A stretch of DNA of 64,000 bases from Platynereis dumerilii (lineage: Eukaryota > Annelida > Polychaeta > Phyllodocida > Nereididae). Under the pieces are notes generated by a model, which worked only from the letters and a program-made list of their open reading frames with translations, was not told the DNA's origin and searched no databases. How positions within the stretch are numbered: the stretch's first letter is position 1; each line of letters opens with the position of its first letter. The stretch lies in contig JAPTHN010000011.1 of assembly GCA_026936325.1 (NCBI GenBank), positions 39,156,629 to 39,220,628 on the forward strand. Reading direction: 5' to 3'. Made by a program: the position numbers and the translations under genes. Below are positions 22,125 through 32,445 of the stretch, in pieces.

Positions 22125-24050
22125 CTACTTTCGTGGAGAAAGGAGACCTGAAGTCCAACTGGGCGAAGGGGAAGGCTGGTGCTGGTGATGGGCGGCCGGT
22201 TGACCAAAGCTGGGTCCAGGGGGGTAGCCGTACTTCTCGGGGCTGTCCTGTGCATCCATCATCAGTGTCATGGTGGAGTGGCTGGGCTGCATCGGGGTGT
22301 AGCTGGGAGTCTGCCTGGAGGATCCTCCTTCCCTGGGCTGGTGCTGCTGGTAGTGATGGCTGCTGGAAGCCTGGGGATGGTGCTGGTGGTGTGATGGCAC
22401 ATACGTCGAAGAAGGAGGAGGATGAGGAGGAGGTGGCATCTGCAGGCGCTGAGGAGGATGAGGAGGCTGGAAGGTGTGCTCCTGATGCTGTCTTGACTGG
22501 CGGGTGACCTCATCATCCCAGTAGAGGGCGGCCTCTGCAATGGTCCTGACCATCTGCCTCCTGATTTCAGGGCTGGCGTGCACTCCCACGTGGTAGAGGT
22601 CCTGGCACTTCATCCTCCAGTACTCCTGGTCGGGTGTCAACTCCTGGTGGTCGGGGCACATCTTGCAGCCAGAGCCTTTCAGGATTTTCTTGGCGGAGGA
22701 CATGGCTTGCATGCTGCCTGCGATGACGTGCATGGCGGAGTGCATGGCTTCATCTCCTGGGGCCTTCCTCTTGGTTCCCTTGGCAGCGGCTCCAGGCTTT
22801 GGTGCTCCAGGGAAGACTTGGGACTGCTGGCTGTCCTGTGCTGGCTGTTCAGGTGGCAGGTCCGGCATGTCATAGGAAGCTGGCAGGGAATCCTCAGGGT
22901 TGTAGCTTTCATCATCGGAGTCTGAGGCTGGCCGGTTGGCAGACAGTTGAGAGATGGCGGACAGCTCCTTCCCTGGCTTGTGGACGATGGAGTCCTTCAG
23001 GAACCGACAGTTGTTCAGGATGTACTGGTCCCTCTCTGTGAGCGTCTCCTTCCTGCCGGCTCCTGAAGCTTCAGGCCTGACGAGTCTGGAGAAGTGAGTG
23101 CGCACTGTCTTCCTCCAGTTGAAGATGTCCTGGGAGGTGTACTTGGGGCCCAGCTCCTTTGCTTTTTCTGAGTCCAGCAGCAGCTTCTCGTTCCCCTTGT
23201 AGCCTCTGGTCCCCTTCATGTACAGCACAGGATGCTCCTTGTACCAGTTGATGAGGTCATCTTCTTGTTCAGCTGTGATGCCCAGGTTGTTGCGGATGTT
23301 TGGCTTGGGGGCCTTCCCTTTGCCCTTCTTGCCCTTGGACTTGGCTTCAGCAGCTGCAGGGGTGTCATCAGCAGAGTCTTCTTCTTCCTCCTCGAAGGTG
23401 TCCTCATGGATGGCCACTCTGTCTAGAGCAAGAACAGGCTGGCTCTCTGCTGTTTTCTTGGGAGTCTGCTTCTTCGGAGTCTGCTTCTTTGGAGTCTGCT
23501 TCTTTGGAGTCTGCTTCTTTGGAGTCTGCTTCTTTGGAGTAGACCTGGCAGTAGGCTCTGGAAGACCCGTGGAAGACTTGGCAGCAGGCTTGGCAGCAGG
23601 CTTGGCAGCAGGCTTGGCAGCAGGCTTGGCAGCAGGCTTGGCAGCAGGCTTGGCAGCAGGCTTGGCAGCAGGCTTGGCAGGCTTGTCAGCAGGCTTGTCT
23701 CCTTCCTCTTCAAAGAGTTCAACTGAAGAATCTTCTTCTGTTGTGTTGTCTTCTGGCCGGCCCTCGAAGATGGTCTCGCTGACGACAGTGGCTTTGGTGG
23801 TTGAAGTGGTGGTCTTCGTCTGGCTGCCAGCTGTAGTGGAGGTGTAGAGCCCAGGTAGAGAGAGGTCTGCCATGGCTGTAGTAAAGAAGGCAGTCACTGC
23901 AGCATCTGAAGGTTCATGGAGAGGAGTTGCAGCTGGAGTTGTAGCTGGAGTTGTCACTGGAGTGCTCCCAGGAGTGTGGAGTGTTGACCTGGTGCTGAGC
24001 TTGGTTGGTGCCCTGGTGACGACGGTGCCCTTTCTCCTCTTTGGTCCCAT
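22125..24050 (-). CDS. Harbinger-encoded MADF/Myb-like DNA-binding protein
   Basis: A 641-residue intact protein, convergent with the transposase. PIF/Harbinger elements usually encode such a second Myb/MADF protein that binds the TIR region and brings the transposase into the nucleus. Residues about 262-325 look like a MADF domain: an acidic start then LINWYKEHPVLYMKG, with a following DIFNWRKTVRTHF segment. Before it come a Thr-rich N-terminus, PAAK repeats (about 124-158), TPKKQ repeats (about 171-199), an acidic patch (219-225) and a Lys/Gly basic stretch (237-250). After it are a CKMC motif (462-465) followed by a helix-rich stretch to about 514, and a Pro/His/Gln-rich tail. The ATG at 24050 follows a TATA run by 140 nt. 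A histone-like stem-loop follows the stop. Function is inferred from family and context. Confidence 0.88.
   Translation of the reverse strand: MGPKRRKGTVVTRAPTKLSTRSTLHTPGSTPVTTPATTPAATPLHEPSDAAVTAFFTTAMADLSLPGLYTSTTAGSQTKTTTSTTKATVVSETIFEGRPEDNTTEEDSSVELFEEEGDKPADKPAKPAAKPAAKPAAKPAAKPAAKPAAKPAAKPAAKSSTGLPEPTARSTPKKQTPKKQTPKKQTPKKQTPKKQTPKKTAESQPVLALDRVAIHEDTFEEEEEDSADDTPAAAEAKSKGKKGKGKAPKPNIRNNLGITAEQEDDLINWYKEHPVLYMKGTRGYKGNEKLLLDSEKAKELGPKYTSQDIFNWRKTVRTHFSRLVRPEASGAGRKETLTERDQYILNNCRFLKDSIVHKPGKELSAISQLSANRPASDSDDESYNPEDSLPASYDMPDLPPEQPAQDSQQSQVFPGAPKPGAAAKGTKRKAPGDEAMHSAMHVIAGSMQAMSSAKKILKGSGCKMCPDHQELTPDQEYWRMKCQDLYHVGVHASPEIRRQMVRTIAEAALYWDDEVTRQSRQHQEHTFQPPHPPQRLQMPPPPHPPPSSTYVPSHHQHHPQASSSHHYQQHQPREGGSSRQTPSYTPMQPSHSTMTLMMDAQDSPEKYGYPPGPSFGQPAAHHQHQPSPSPSWTSGLLSPRK
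23461..23680. repeat. Coding 15-bp and 12-bp tandem repeats in the MADF gene
   Basis: A 15-bp unit (GGAGTCTGCTTCTTT) is repeated about six times at 23461-23545 and encodes TPKKQ. A 12-bp unit (TTGGCAGCAGGC) is repeated about nine times at 23578-23680 and encodes PAAK. Both are nearly homogeneous, indicating recent expansion, and both keep the frame. Confidence 0.93.
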
Positions 24051-24186
24051 GTTGTAGCAGCAATTTGAAGTACAATTGTAGCAACAAAAGTAGCAGCAAA
24101 TGTAGCAGTTGATAATAGTGTCGTGGATTCTAGGTGTGTTCTGGTCGAAGGTCTGAGTGGGTATGGTGCTCTAAACTGGCCTCCTC

Positions 24187-24195
24187 TATATATAT
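24187..24195 (-). promoter_or_regulatory. TATA box of the MADF gene
   Basis: TATATATAT, read on the minus strand as part of GCATATATATAGAGG, 140 nt before the ATG at 24050. Position and orientation suit a promoter with a leader of about 105-110 nt. Confidence 0.55.
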
Positions 24196-24359
24196 GCAGG
24201 GTGCGGACCGCCTCTTTCCCCCTCCTTCGCCCCCCCTGCTTCGCTGCTGCTGCCCCAGCCGCTGCGCAAAAAGAGGGTGACACGCAGACAAAGGGTTGAT
24301 GCTAAAAATAGAACAACGCATGCACTCAGGCGCCACTCTGTCTGCTGCATTGGGGGTCC

Positions 24360-24773
24360 AAAAGACGCGGCGCGCACCCTCTCACGTGCGTCGAACATGT
24401 GTCTTTCTGCGACGCGTGTCTGAAACATGTGACATGAAGCAAGAGCTTTCTGCTACACTGCTGTTTCTGCGTCGAAGCTCTTCTTTGTGCGTCGCAACTT
24501 TAAAAATCTGCGGCGCGCACTGATTTCTTTTTACGCTTCTTCTTGCTTCACCACTTCTTTCCTCGCAAAGATTCAACCGGTTGAATCTTTTTTTCCTGCA
24601 TCGTCAAATTTCTAGGAATTGCGTAGAAAGACCTCTTAAAGCGACGCATGCTGTTCCTGTTGCGCCGTAAAGCCTAAATTGACGGCGAACATGCTCAAAT
24701 CTTTGCCCTTTCCTGGAAATATAAGAAACGCCGTCACTTAAACCCTCTGATACGTCTCCGTGAGAACTAGCCA
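24360..24773. repeat. Right subterminal repeats and TIR
   Basis: GCGACGC occurs at 24409 and 24641 and its complement at 24489, with variants GTGCGTCGAA (24386) and GGCGCGC (24369, 24511). A perfect 24-bp palindrome (AAAGATTCAACC plus its complement) is at 24567-24590, 183 bp from the right end, and recurs in the small relative at 56005-56028. The last 15 bases are the TIR. Confidence 0.75.
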
Positions 24774-24776
24774 TAA

Positions 24777-25817
24777 GTCTTAGCTAAGTGGTATTGTTAA
24801 TTGGTTTCTGAGCCAAGAAGTCTGCTTCTTGAGTAACTTGTGCAGGAACTTCTTATGAATGAGGTTGTAACAGTCTTTAGGGTAACCTGGGCAGGCTAGA
24901 CCCTGAAATATGTTGGCTAATTCTTTGGGAGAAGTACATTATGTCTGCAAGAAGTAGTATACAACCTTTACATTTTTTGTTTGCTTTCTTCCTTTGAATT
25001 GACATTAGTGCTGACAGTTCTAGAGTGAGCCATCAGTCAGGGAAGATGAATGTCCAGCCCAGCATCCTAGCATCCTGCATCACTGGGAGTAACAGCTTCA
25101 GCTGCAGCAACTGGAGCAGTTGCAGGAACACTCTCAGTTTGTAAGGATGCAATAAGTTGCATTAAGTCGCCTTGTTGTTTCTCTTTTCTTGACTTCTCAT
25201 TACGAAAAGCTGCACTATATGAGTGGTGAAGTAGATTATTGGGTATTTCTTCAGTTTGCAAAATGTATGTGCTCAATCTGTTCTACAGTTGTCTACTGAA
25301 GTAAAGCACAAATTACATACATTGTAGGTACAACAATTTGTCTGGTATGGTGGTTCCCCTAAAATGAAAATACATCATTATGCTTAACTCCTGCAAAACC
25401 AAAACAGTATACGGATTAATTTGATGTAATGAATTACAGAAGTATACAATTCCAAAAAAAACATTCATGATTGTTCAATAGTATAAATCTTGCTGAATCA
25501 TGGAATTTTTTTCGGATTTGCTTTTGCAATTTATTCCTGGATCTTTTGGGTGCACAAAAAGTGATGTTGCAGTTGTAAATTATCAATCGATAAACCTGAA
25601 ATTATCCAGTCCGTATGCTTACCTACATAATTCCTTTCCTCCTTTGCATTGTTGACATAAATAGGAAGGTTTAGCTAAATTTGGAATATTATTGATGCTT
25701 CCATTTCTTCACACCTTTCAGTAAGCCTTTGCTTTGAAAGATGCAATGAGTTGTTGCTGTGATCAGGGAGCCGCCCACACCCTGTCCCATTCTCTCATCC
25801 ACTGATTCATCAGAGGC
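24777..25817. other. No gene recognised
   Basis: AT-rich sequence without a supportable gene or repeat. Confidence 0.4.
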
Positions 25818-26008
25818 ACACTCTAAAAAATTTCAGACAAAATTGGTTTTTTAGATTCAAAATGGTTTTTTGAAAAACCAAATTTCAATGCAAAAAACCA
25901 AAATGGATTTTTTTTAAAATCCATTTTGGTTTTGCATTGAAATTTGGTTTTTCAAAAAACCATTTTGAATCTAAAAAACCAATTTTGTCCTGGCATTTTT
26001 TAGAGTGC
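25818..26008. mobile_element. Foldback MITE, copy B (191 bp)
   Basis: Same family and exactly the same length as 919-1109, with the same ACACTCTAAAAAAT ends (last base changed) and the same arms around an A/T centre. Unlike copy A, no direct repeat is visible at the borders, so the target duplication has decayed or was lost. Confidence 0.85.
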
Positions 26009-26495
26009 ACATTGTGTGTTGTCCTGATTTAGCCTGAATTTCTTTGCATATTTTTCGTCTTAAGGGTTGAAAGCAAACCTGAACACATGATTATACACCC
26101 AATATAAGCTGCTGTTTTCCATAAGTTCAAGTTACTTCAAGCTTGCCTTCTCCTTACTTCCATGCAGCTTATTTCCACATATTTCTTGGCCAATTGAGAA
26201 TGCTTGCTGGCAAGTTGCTGCAGTGATTCCAAGATTACATGGCTGGTGGAGTTTTATGTCTCAAGGTATCAGTTGTTATGTTGGACCCTTTTGCTTTTTT
26301 TGTCATGCCATAAATTTGCTGGATTAGATTAAAGCAACCAGGAGCTGATATGTGCAGCTGAGGCAGGACTGAGTAAGCCCAAGTTGCAGCCTGAGTTGGT
26401 GTATGACTATAGCTACCAGATGGTAAAAAGCTTTCAAAGAGCAACATGCTTTTGAGGCCCACATCAAGAGCACCTGACAGCCATCCAGAGGCAGT
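26009..26495. other. No gene recognised
   Basis: Nothing assignable. Confidence 0.4.
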
Positions 26496-26610
26496 GTAGG
26501 CCCATTCGAGGCCCATTGGAGGGCCATGGAGGCCCATTGGAGGCCCATTGGAGGCCCATTGGAGGCCCATTGTAGGCCCATTCGAGGCCCATTGGAGGGC
26601 CATGGAGGCA
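26496..26610. repeat. 11-bp GGCCC minisatellite
   Basis: About ten tandem copies of GGCCCATTGGA with variants. A longer block (GGCCCATTCGAGGCCCATTG then GAGGGCCATGGAGG) occurs at both ends of the array, showing a higher-order duplication. The minus-strand frame reads Gly-Pro-rich repeats, but this is a property of the repeat. Confidence 0.88.
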
Positions 26611-26887
26611 GATTAATGAATTAGCCCAGCCTGTGCATGTGGCATCACTCGTAATTCGAAACACTTGCTTATCTTGCCCGAGCATGATGCTCTGCAGCTG
26701 GGGCCCAGAGGTAAAACTGTTTTCCTCAACAGCTTTCCAAATTAAAATCTCTATCTGACTTCCTTTTTTCAAGAAATCTCTGAATTGGGAATTATTTATG
26801 TGTTGTCCCAAAATAACTAATCTATAAGGCACATCTGCATTAATTTCTCAATTCTGCTTTCGAATCAATTATGCTTTAGAATCTGTC

Positions 26888-27096
26888 CACTGTAAATTCT
26901 GAAATTCTGAGTTAGCTCAAATGATTGAGTGAGACGGTTGCACAATTTGTTTGAGCCATGATAGCTTGCTGTTTTGAGTTATGATAATCTTTATGTTGTT
27001 GTAACTTGCAAACAACAAGCTATCTTGGCTCAAAGGAATTGTGCAACCATCTCACTCAATCAATTAAGCTAACTCAAAAATTCAAAATTTACAGTG
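26888..27096. mobile_element. Foldback MITE with CACTGTAAA ends (209 bp)
   Basis: Two inverted arms of about 80 bp (26888-26968 and 27016-27096), starting CACTGTAAATT and sharing internal blocks such as TTGATTGAGTGAGA or TTTGAGCC. Arm identity is roughly 85%, so it is older than the ACACTCTAAAAAAT family. No clear target duplication and no coding capacity. Confidence 0.75.
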
Positions 27097-27799
27097 TAGG
27101 CTGCATTGGTTTTTCTCATTTTAGTCTTTCCAATATGACATGCCTGTTATTGTGCAGCATTATGCAATGGTTATGTATGTGTTATTCAGTTACATATATA
27201 TCAAATCAATATAGTTGTATGATGAAATGATTACCCATTACCTTACTTTGGCATATATGCACAGAGGCAGAATCTCATGATCTTGCAGCAAATTGCTTTT
27301 CTTTGTGAGAAACATCCAGTGCTGAGGGATAATCAGTCTTTTTACAGATGGCCTCTCACATTCCCACATCAGTGGAGCAACTAAAGGGAGATTTCTTTGA
27401 TTCCCTGTGTCACATTGACCCATTTCTTGAGTGGCAAACCTTGTAAGACTGGCCCAGAGAGATGACCCTGTGATCCCTGTAGCCAGCTTGCTCCAGATAA
27501 CCACACCTGGCCACATGTGTTTCTTGTGCAGGTAGAAAAACAATCATTCAAATGCCTTGATCTTCTTCCACATGTCTGCTCTGCTTGCCTCTGCTGGGCT
27601 CTGCTTGACAGACTGTTTTGCAGGTGATTCACACACTCCCTGTAATGTGCAGGACCTAAATTTAGTCAGGGATTTAGTGATTGTGGATGAGGTTCAGTGC
27701 TGAAAGTGCTGCTTTCCCCAGTTTCCTGTCAGCATTCACCATCCATGTCTAGAGTTCTATTCATGCTCTTTCAAGTTTTTAAGTAAGCTGGTTATTTTT
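27097..27799. other. No gene recognised
   Basis: No supported gene or repeat. Confidence 0.4.
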
Positions 27800-27885
27800 C
27801 CTGGCTCATTGGTCATGACGAGGGAGTGGCCTTTTGAAAATACATGTATGCATGGTCTTGGGTTCGATCGCAGCTAGAGGCAGTT
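27800..27885 (+). repeat. tRNA-derived SINE head
   Basis: An A-box-like TGGCTCATTGG (27802-27812) and a B-box GGTTCGATCGC (27861-27871) lie at tRNA-like spacing. The arms do not form a good cloverleaf, so a SINE head rather than a tRNA gene is likely. Confidence 0.5.
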
Positions 27886-30800
27886 AAGTTGCATTAATTG
27901 CTCTTAGTTTACACATATGCTTTATGCTTTACAATGCATATTTAGTGAATTTTTGGTGGTATTTCAATCAATTTGTGTAGAAATACTGACTGCAAAATCC
28001 AACTCAACACCTCCAGCTCCGTCCTGATTTAGCAGGCTGATTATGAGCATGTTTTCCTGGTAGTCCAGACCCAACTGCATGAACCCCATTCCTTTCATCT
28101 CCCAATGTTCCCTCAAAGAGCTGCAACATTTTTCACTCCAGCTGCAAAACATAACCACATGCTCCACATGCAACATGAATAGTTGCTATCAGCCTCGCAG
28201 TTACCCACTTTGTAAGCAGCAATAGATTGAATAGACAGCTTCACTGCTTACAAAGGATGCCTCATATAATAAAATTGTCATCATAATTACATCATAACAT
28301 TGTTTCCGTTAGATCTGCCTCAAATGGAGCACTATCAGATATGTTTGTAATTCCATTTATTAATTTAAAGCAAATTCATATCTGAGGTTTCTGAGCTATG
28401 ACTAATTGAATGCATTAACTGCTGGTATAGCCCATATTCTCAATTTATTCAACAGCCTGCAAGATTTATGTATTTCATGAAGCTTATGGTGAAGTATTTA
28501 TTTGCCATTGCATTTTGTAAATGGCAGCTTCAAAGGTGGATGGGGTGAGATGGCAGTTGCTAGAAAAGATCTCCTTTATCTTTGCAATATGGCCTTAAAT
28601 GTTGGGTGGATGTGATAATGATATGCATGTCAGCCTAAAAAAAGAGAAGATTAGCTCAGGATTTGAATGAGAAAAGCAGTAAAAAGCTCTGCTAGTGTTA
28701 GATGTGAAGCAGTCTCAATGGGTTTATCTTTTATTTAAATATATTCAGGCAATAAATTAACAGGGTCTTGTGTCAATGGCTGCTGCACTTGCTGCCTCTT
28801 ACACGCGATTTGTATAATGTTTCCATCCCATTACTGGATGGATAGTTGAGGATTAAAGAGGGGAAAGGGGGTCCAGGGGTGGCTAATCCACTGCACAATA
28901 CCCACCATGGCCTACTGGACTGGACAATAGAATGTGGTGGGCACATCCGACCCCCTGGGCCACTTGACCAGCTTCTAATCTGTCCATTCTGGAGGGATCA
29001 GTCTAATGGGTCAGCAGATGACCACTACAGATGACCACTGGCCAATCTGCTGATGGACGATTGACAGGTCTGTTTGAAGCAAGATGCACTGCTTCCCCAC
29101 AAAGGACTGACAGTTGTTACGCTAATCAAATCACAGTCAGTGTCTAAATGTCTCTGTCAGTGGCCCATTCAGTGTCAGAACTCAGAAGCCATGTCAAAAG
29201 TAAAGGTTTGGCAGAGATTTGCACTTGAATTGTATGGATTAGTCCAATGCATAATTCTGAGTTTAGATCTGGAGAAGATTGGTAGCATAGAGTTTATCAC
29301 ATTTTTATAACCGGTTTTCCTTGCACACTGATATTTAGCTTTTTGCAAGTTGCATACATTCCAGTCAATAAAACCCCAATAACGATGACGAATCTGTATT
29401 CTTGGTATATATTTGACCGATTACGATATGATTAACCAATTTAAGCACAGAGAGATACCATGGATTTGGCTGACAAAAGGGTCATCCTGACAGTGCCAGG
29501 TCACACTTCTATATCACAGTGTCACCCTAAAAGGAATACAGGCAATACAAGGCAACACAAGGCTTCCTGCATGACCCTCTCTCCAGAACATTTGCAAAAC
29601 ACCCCCTGCCCCTTCATCCAGCTGAGCTCCTTTCTTATGCATTTGCTGAGGATATGCAAACAAACAATTGTGCAAAGTGCAAATGGCCTCTTGTCTTCAA
29701 AGGACAAAATGCTGTGGGTGACACAACAACACGACCTCAACAACCCACAACAGCAAATCTATAAACACAAAACAATAGAATCCCGTGAAGTACAGGGTTG
29801 GCTGACAGCCTCTCGTTTATTTCGTGAGCTTCACAGCCCAAAATGGAAATTGGAGCTGTGCCCAGCAGTTTGGGTTCAACTTGGCAAGATTTTTTTATCA
29901 CAAGTTGGAAGTGGATTTGGGTTTTACTCAGATTTTTTGAGAGATGTCCAGGGTAGAAGGTGACACCCAATGTGAAGCATGCCAGTTGCTGTGAAGCTTT
30001 ATTGGGAATATACAGTGTAAACTGTCTTTGCTGTACTTTCTCAAAATGTAATTCCTGTATTCAGCCGAAACCCAAAGACCCAACTCAGTATGTCATTTAA
30101 GCATCAGCCTTTCTCCTTGCATCCCAGGTGTAAAATTATATTTTTAAGTTGATGACAATTATATAGACGTTTTGAAATGTAAAATGAATGTATTGCAACT
30201 AAACGAAGGTAATTATTATTCTATGGACTCAATTTGATATTCTATATTCATATTTTGTGAATAACTATGAATAAATTCAGAAGGATTGTGTGTGTGATAT
30301 AACCTTGAGATTGAATATTTAGGCCATTTTTCACCTTTGATGGTCTTGACTCATTTTGTTCCTGAGGAAATGGCTGATGTATTAAAGGGTGCAGGGGAAT
30401 TCGAGAGCATTTGCCCGATTAAAGATTTATGGGGTTAATTAGTGCAGTGATCTCACCACCCCACCCCTTACTTTCACCCTGTCACCAATGTGGCTTGCAA
30501 GACAATGGCAGTTTAGAGAAGGAAGGGGAGGGGTGTTGGAAATGCATCTTGCGTTCTTGCAAGGCATTCCTGACTCTTGCAAGTCTAGAAAAGGCAAGAT
30601 CGTGTTAAAATTGCACATAATATTTTGAAAATCGGTTTATCTCAAATGTGTTGCTGTAAGTTCACAGGAAATCGTAACAACAAGAGAAAGAATAGAAAAG
30701 GTTCAATTTTATATGTCACCAACCATTGTATACAATTTATAATAGAAGTACAAGCACACTCAGATGCTGTGATGCTGTGTGAGAATTGCAGTGATGTCAA

Positions 30801-32442
30801 TGCTTGTCCTATCTTTTACATTATATTTTGAAATGAGTTGTCAATTTGTCACTGACATTTGCTCACAAGACTCACCCACAGAGATATTTGCCATAATGTT
30901 AACTTGGAAAGTGTAGGATGTGACATTACTGAGAACATTTTGATAACCACTAATATTTCCTAACTTCAGAGGAGTAAGAAGACCTGAAACATACAATTTG
31001 AAGGCAAGGCATTGCAATTCTGCTTGTGACAAGTTACTCTCCCAGCAGCATCAGCAGTAGCATCTGATGTTATTGCTAGTAATGATCTTCTCATAAATTG
31101 TTTGTAATGAGAAATTGACAAAACCCAACAGCCAAACCTCTGGAGCAAATCTTAAATTGCATTACTCAAGGCATTCCTTCTCTCGTGAAGCGGCTTTGGG
31201 CTGAAGCATTTGCTTATGACCTTGCATGCTGCCATTCTCATAGATCTGTCTTGCTTCTTCCATTTGAACTTCAGAACTTGATGTGTTGCTAAAATGCATA
31301 TGCTCCAATTGCTCCTTATACTTTGGTGTCACAGGCTGAATGTATCTCTGATTTGTGGACTTGATCAAATGTGGAGTTTATTTTCTCCATTTATATGAGC
31401 ATGTAGCCCACATGGGATTATAGAAGGCAATGATTTCAAAGGAGATCTCAGATGGCATTGCAAAGGCGGTAATTTCCCTGTTTGTCATGCACTATGTTTG
31501 ATTGTTGATCCTCCTCTTTGTGGTATGTTCATAATCTATGAAATCTTAATCACAAAATGGGTTTTTAATATTTCGATTCCAAAGTTCATCTGCTGGAAAA
31601 TCTGGCCAGTCTAACAGTGCAATGGCGTCATTCTTCAGTGGAGATTTAGACTGGCCCATACTTAGCTTAAAGAGCAATTTGGGATACATTTAGCAACCTT
31701 CGTACAAGATTGAATTTTACAAAGGTACACTTTGTGTTTTCTGTGCACATTGCTGGACAGCCTGGAGCCTGCATTGATTCAATATCCCAGTTGTCTATCT
31801 GTTGTCTGTCTATTGTCTGGGGTCTGTCTGTCCCTCCTGGAGTGGGTGGAATTGCCCAGGAGAGACGTCGACAAGTTGCTCACGGCAAGAGGCAAATTTG
31901 TTGGCCAATCGACTGGGCCCCTCTAATGCATCTTGACGACCAGAGCCAAATAAATTGAATTTGGGAGACAATTAAAACTGTCACCATAGCAACGGTCACA
32001 GTTGGGGACATCTGCTCTGTTGTGATTGTTTTTGGGGATGACCCACATGGAGGTGATGTCACGCAGCTTCATTTGCATGGATTCCCCCTTCTTCTGCTCT
32101 CCATCCCCTCCTCTGCTGCTGAAGCAGAAGGAGGCCACCCTGCCAAGACAACCCTGCATGGGAGGATGGAGGAGGCATACTTGAAGCAGGTTGATGCAGG
32201 GATGAGGCAGAAGTGATGTGATTAACCAGCCCACCAGGACCTTCACGGTCTTCACCTATTGCGACCAATGGCTTTTTGTGAGGCTTTAGCCAAGCCTTAG
32301 CCATTTAGTTGGTCAATAAAAAGCTCCCCTCTGCTTCCAACATTTCTATGGGTGCTTCAAATAAAACAGATGAATTGCTGGTGTCTTCATTTCCAAGAAT
32401 TCAAATATTTTGTGTTTTCAGTTGATAACAAGCCTGAAACCT
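27886..32442. other. Gene-poor stretch
   Basis: No gene can be supported over about 4.5 kb. A 167-codon frame at 29460-29963 has low-complexity composition and no motif and is not called. No long repeats were noticed. Confidence 0.4.
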
Positions 32443-32445
32443 TAA

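Larger units (their letters stand above)
19001..24773. mobile_element. Complete PIF/Harbinger DNA transposon (5773 bp)
   Basis: The ends are perfect 15-bp inverted copies of TGGCTAGTTCTCACG, flanked by TAA on both sides (18998-19000 and 24774-24776), the 3-bp duplication typical of PIF/Harbinger. Inside are two convergent intact genes: a DDE transposase (+) at the left and a MADF-domain protein (-) at the right. This is the two-gene layout known for the superfamily, where the second protein helps nuclear import and DNA binding of the transposase. Each gene has a TATA box and ends in a histone-type stem-loop. Intact frames, identical TIRs and an unchanged duplication suggest a young, possibly active copy. 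A short relative sits at 55399-56222. Confidence 0.96.

Noticed and set aside
21977-22507. Open frames on the plus strand opposite the MADF gene's 3' end
   Set aside because: They are shadows of the minus-strand gene, with composition dictated by its Pro/His/Gln codons.
23218-23847. A 209-codon plus-strand frame with AAGL and FFGVC repeats
   Set aside because: It is the antisense of the PAAK and TPKKQ repeats of the MADF gene; the repeat units are multiples of three, which keeps the opposite strand open.
29460-29963. A 167-codon open frame
   Set aside because: No motif, no splice context, Gln/His/Ser-rich by AT-rich base composition, and long frames on the opposite strand too.
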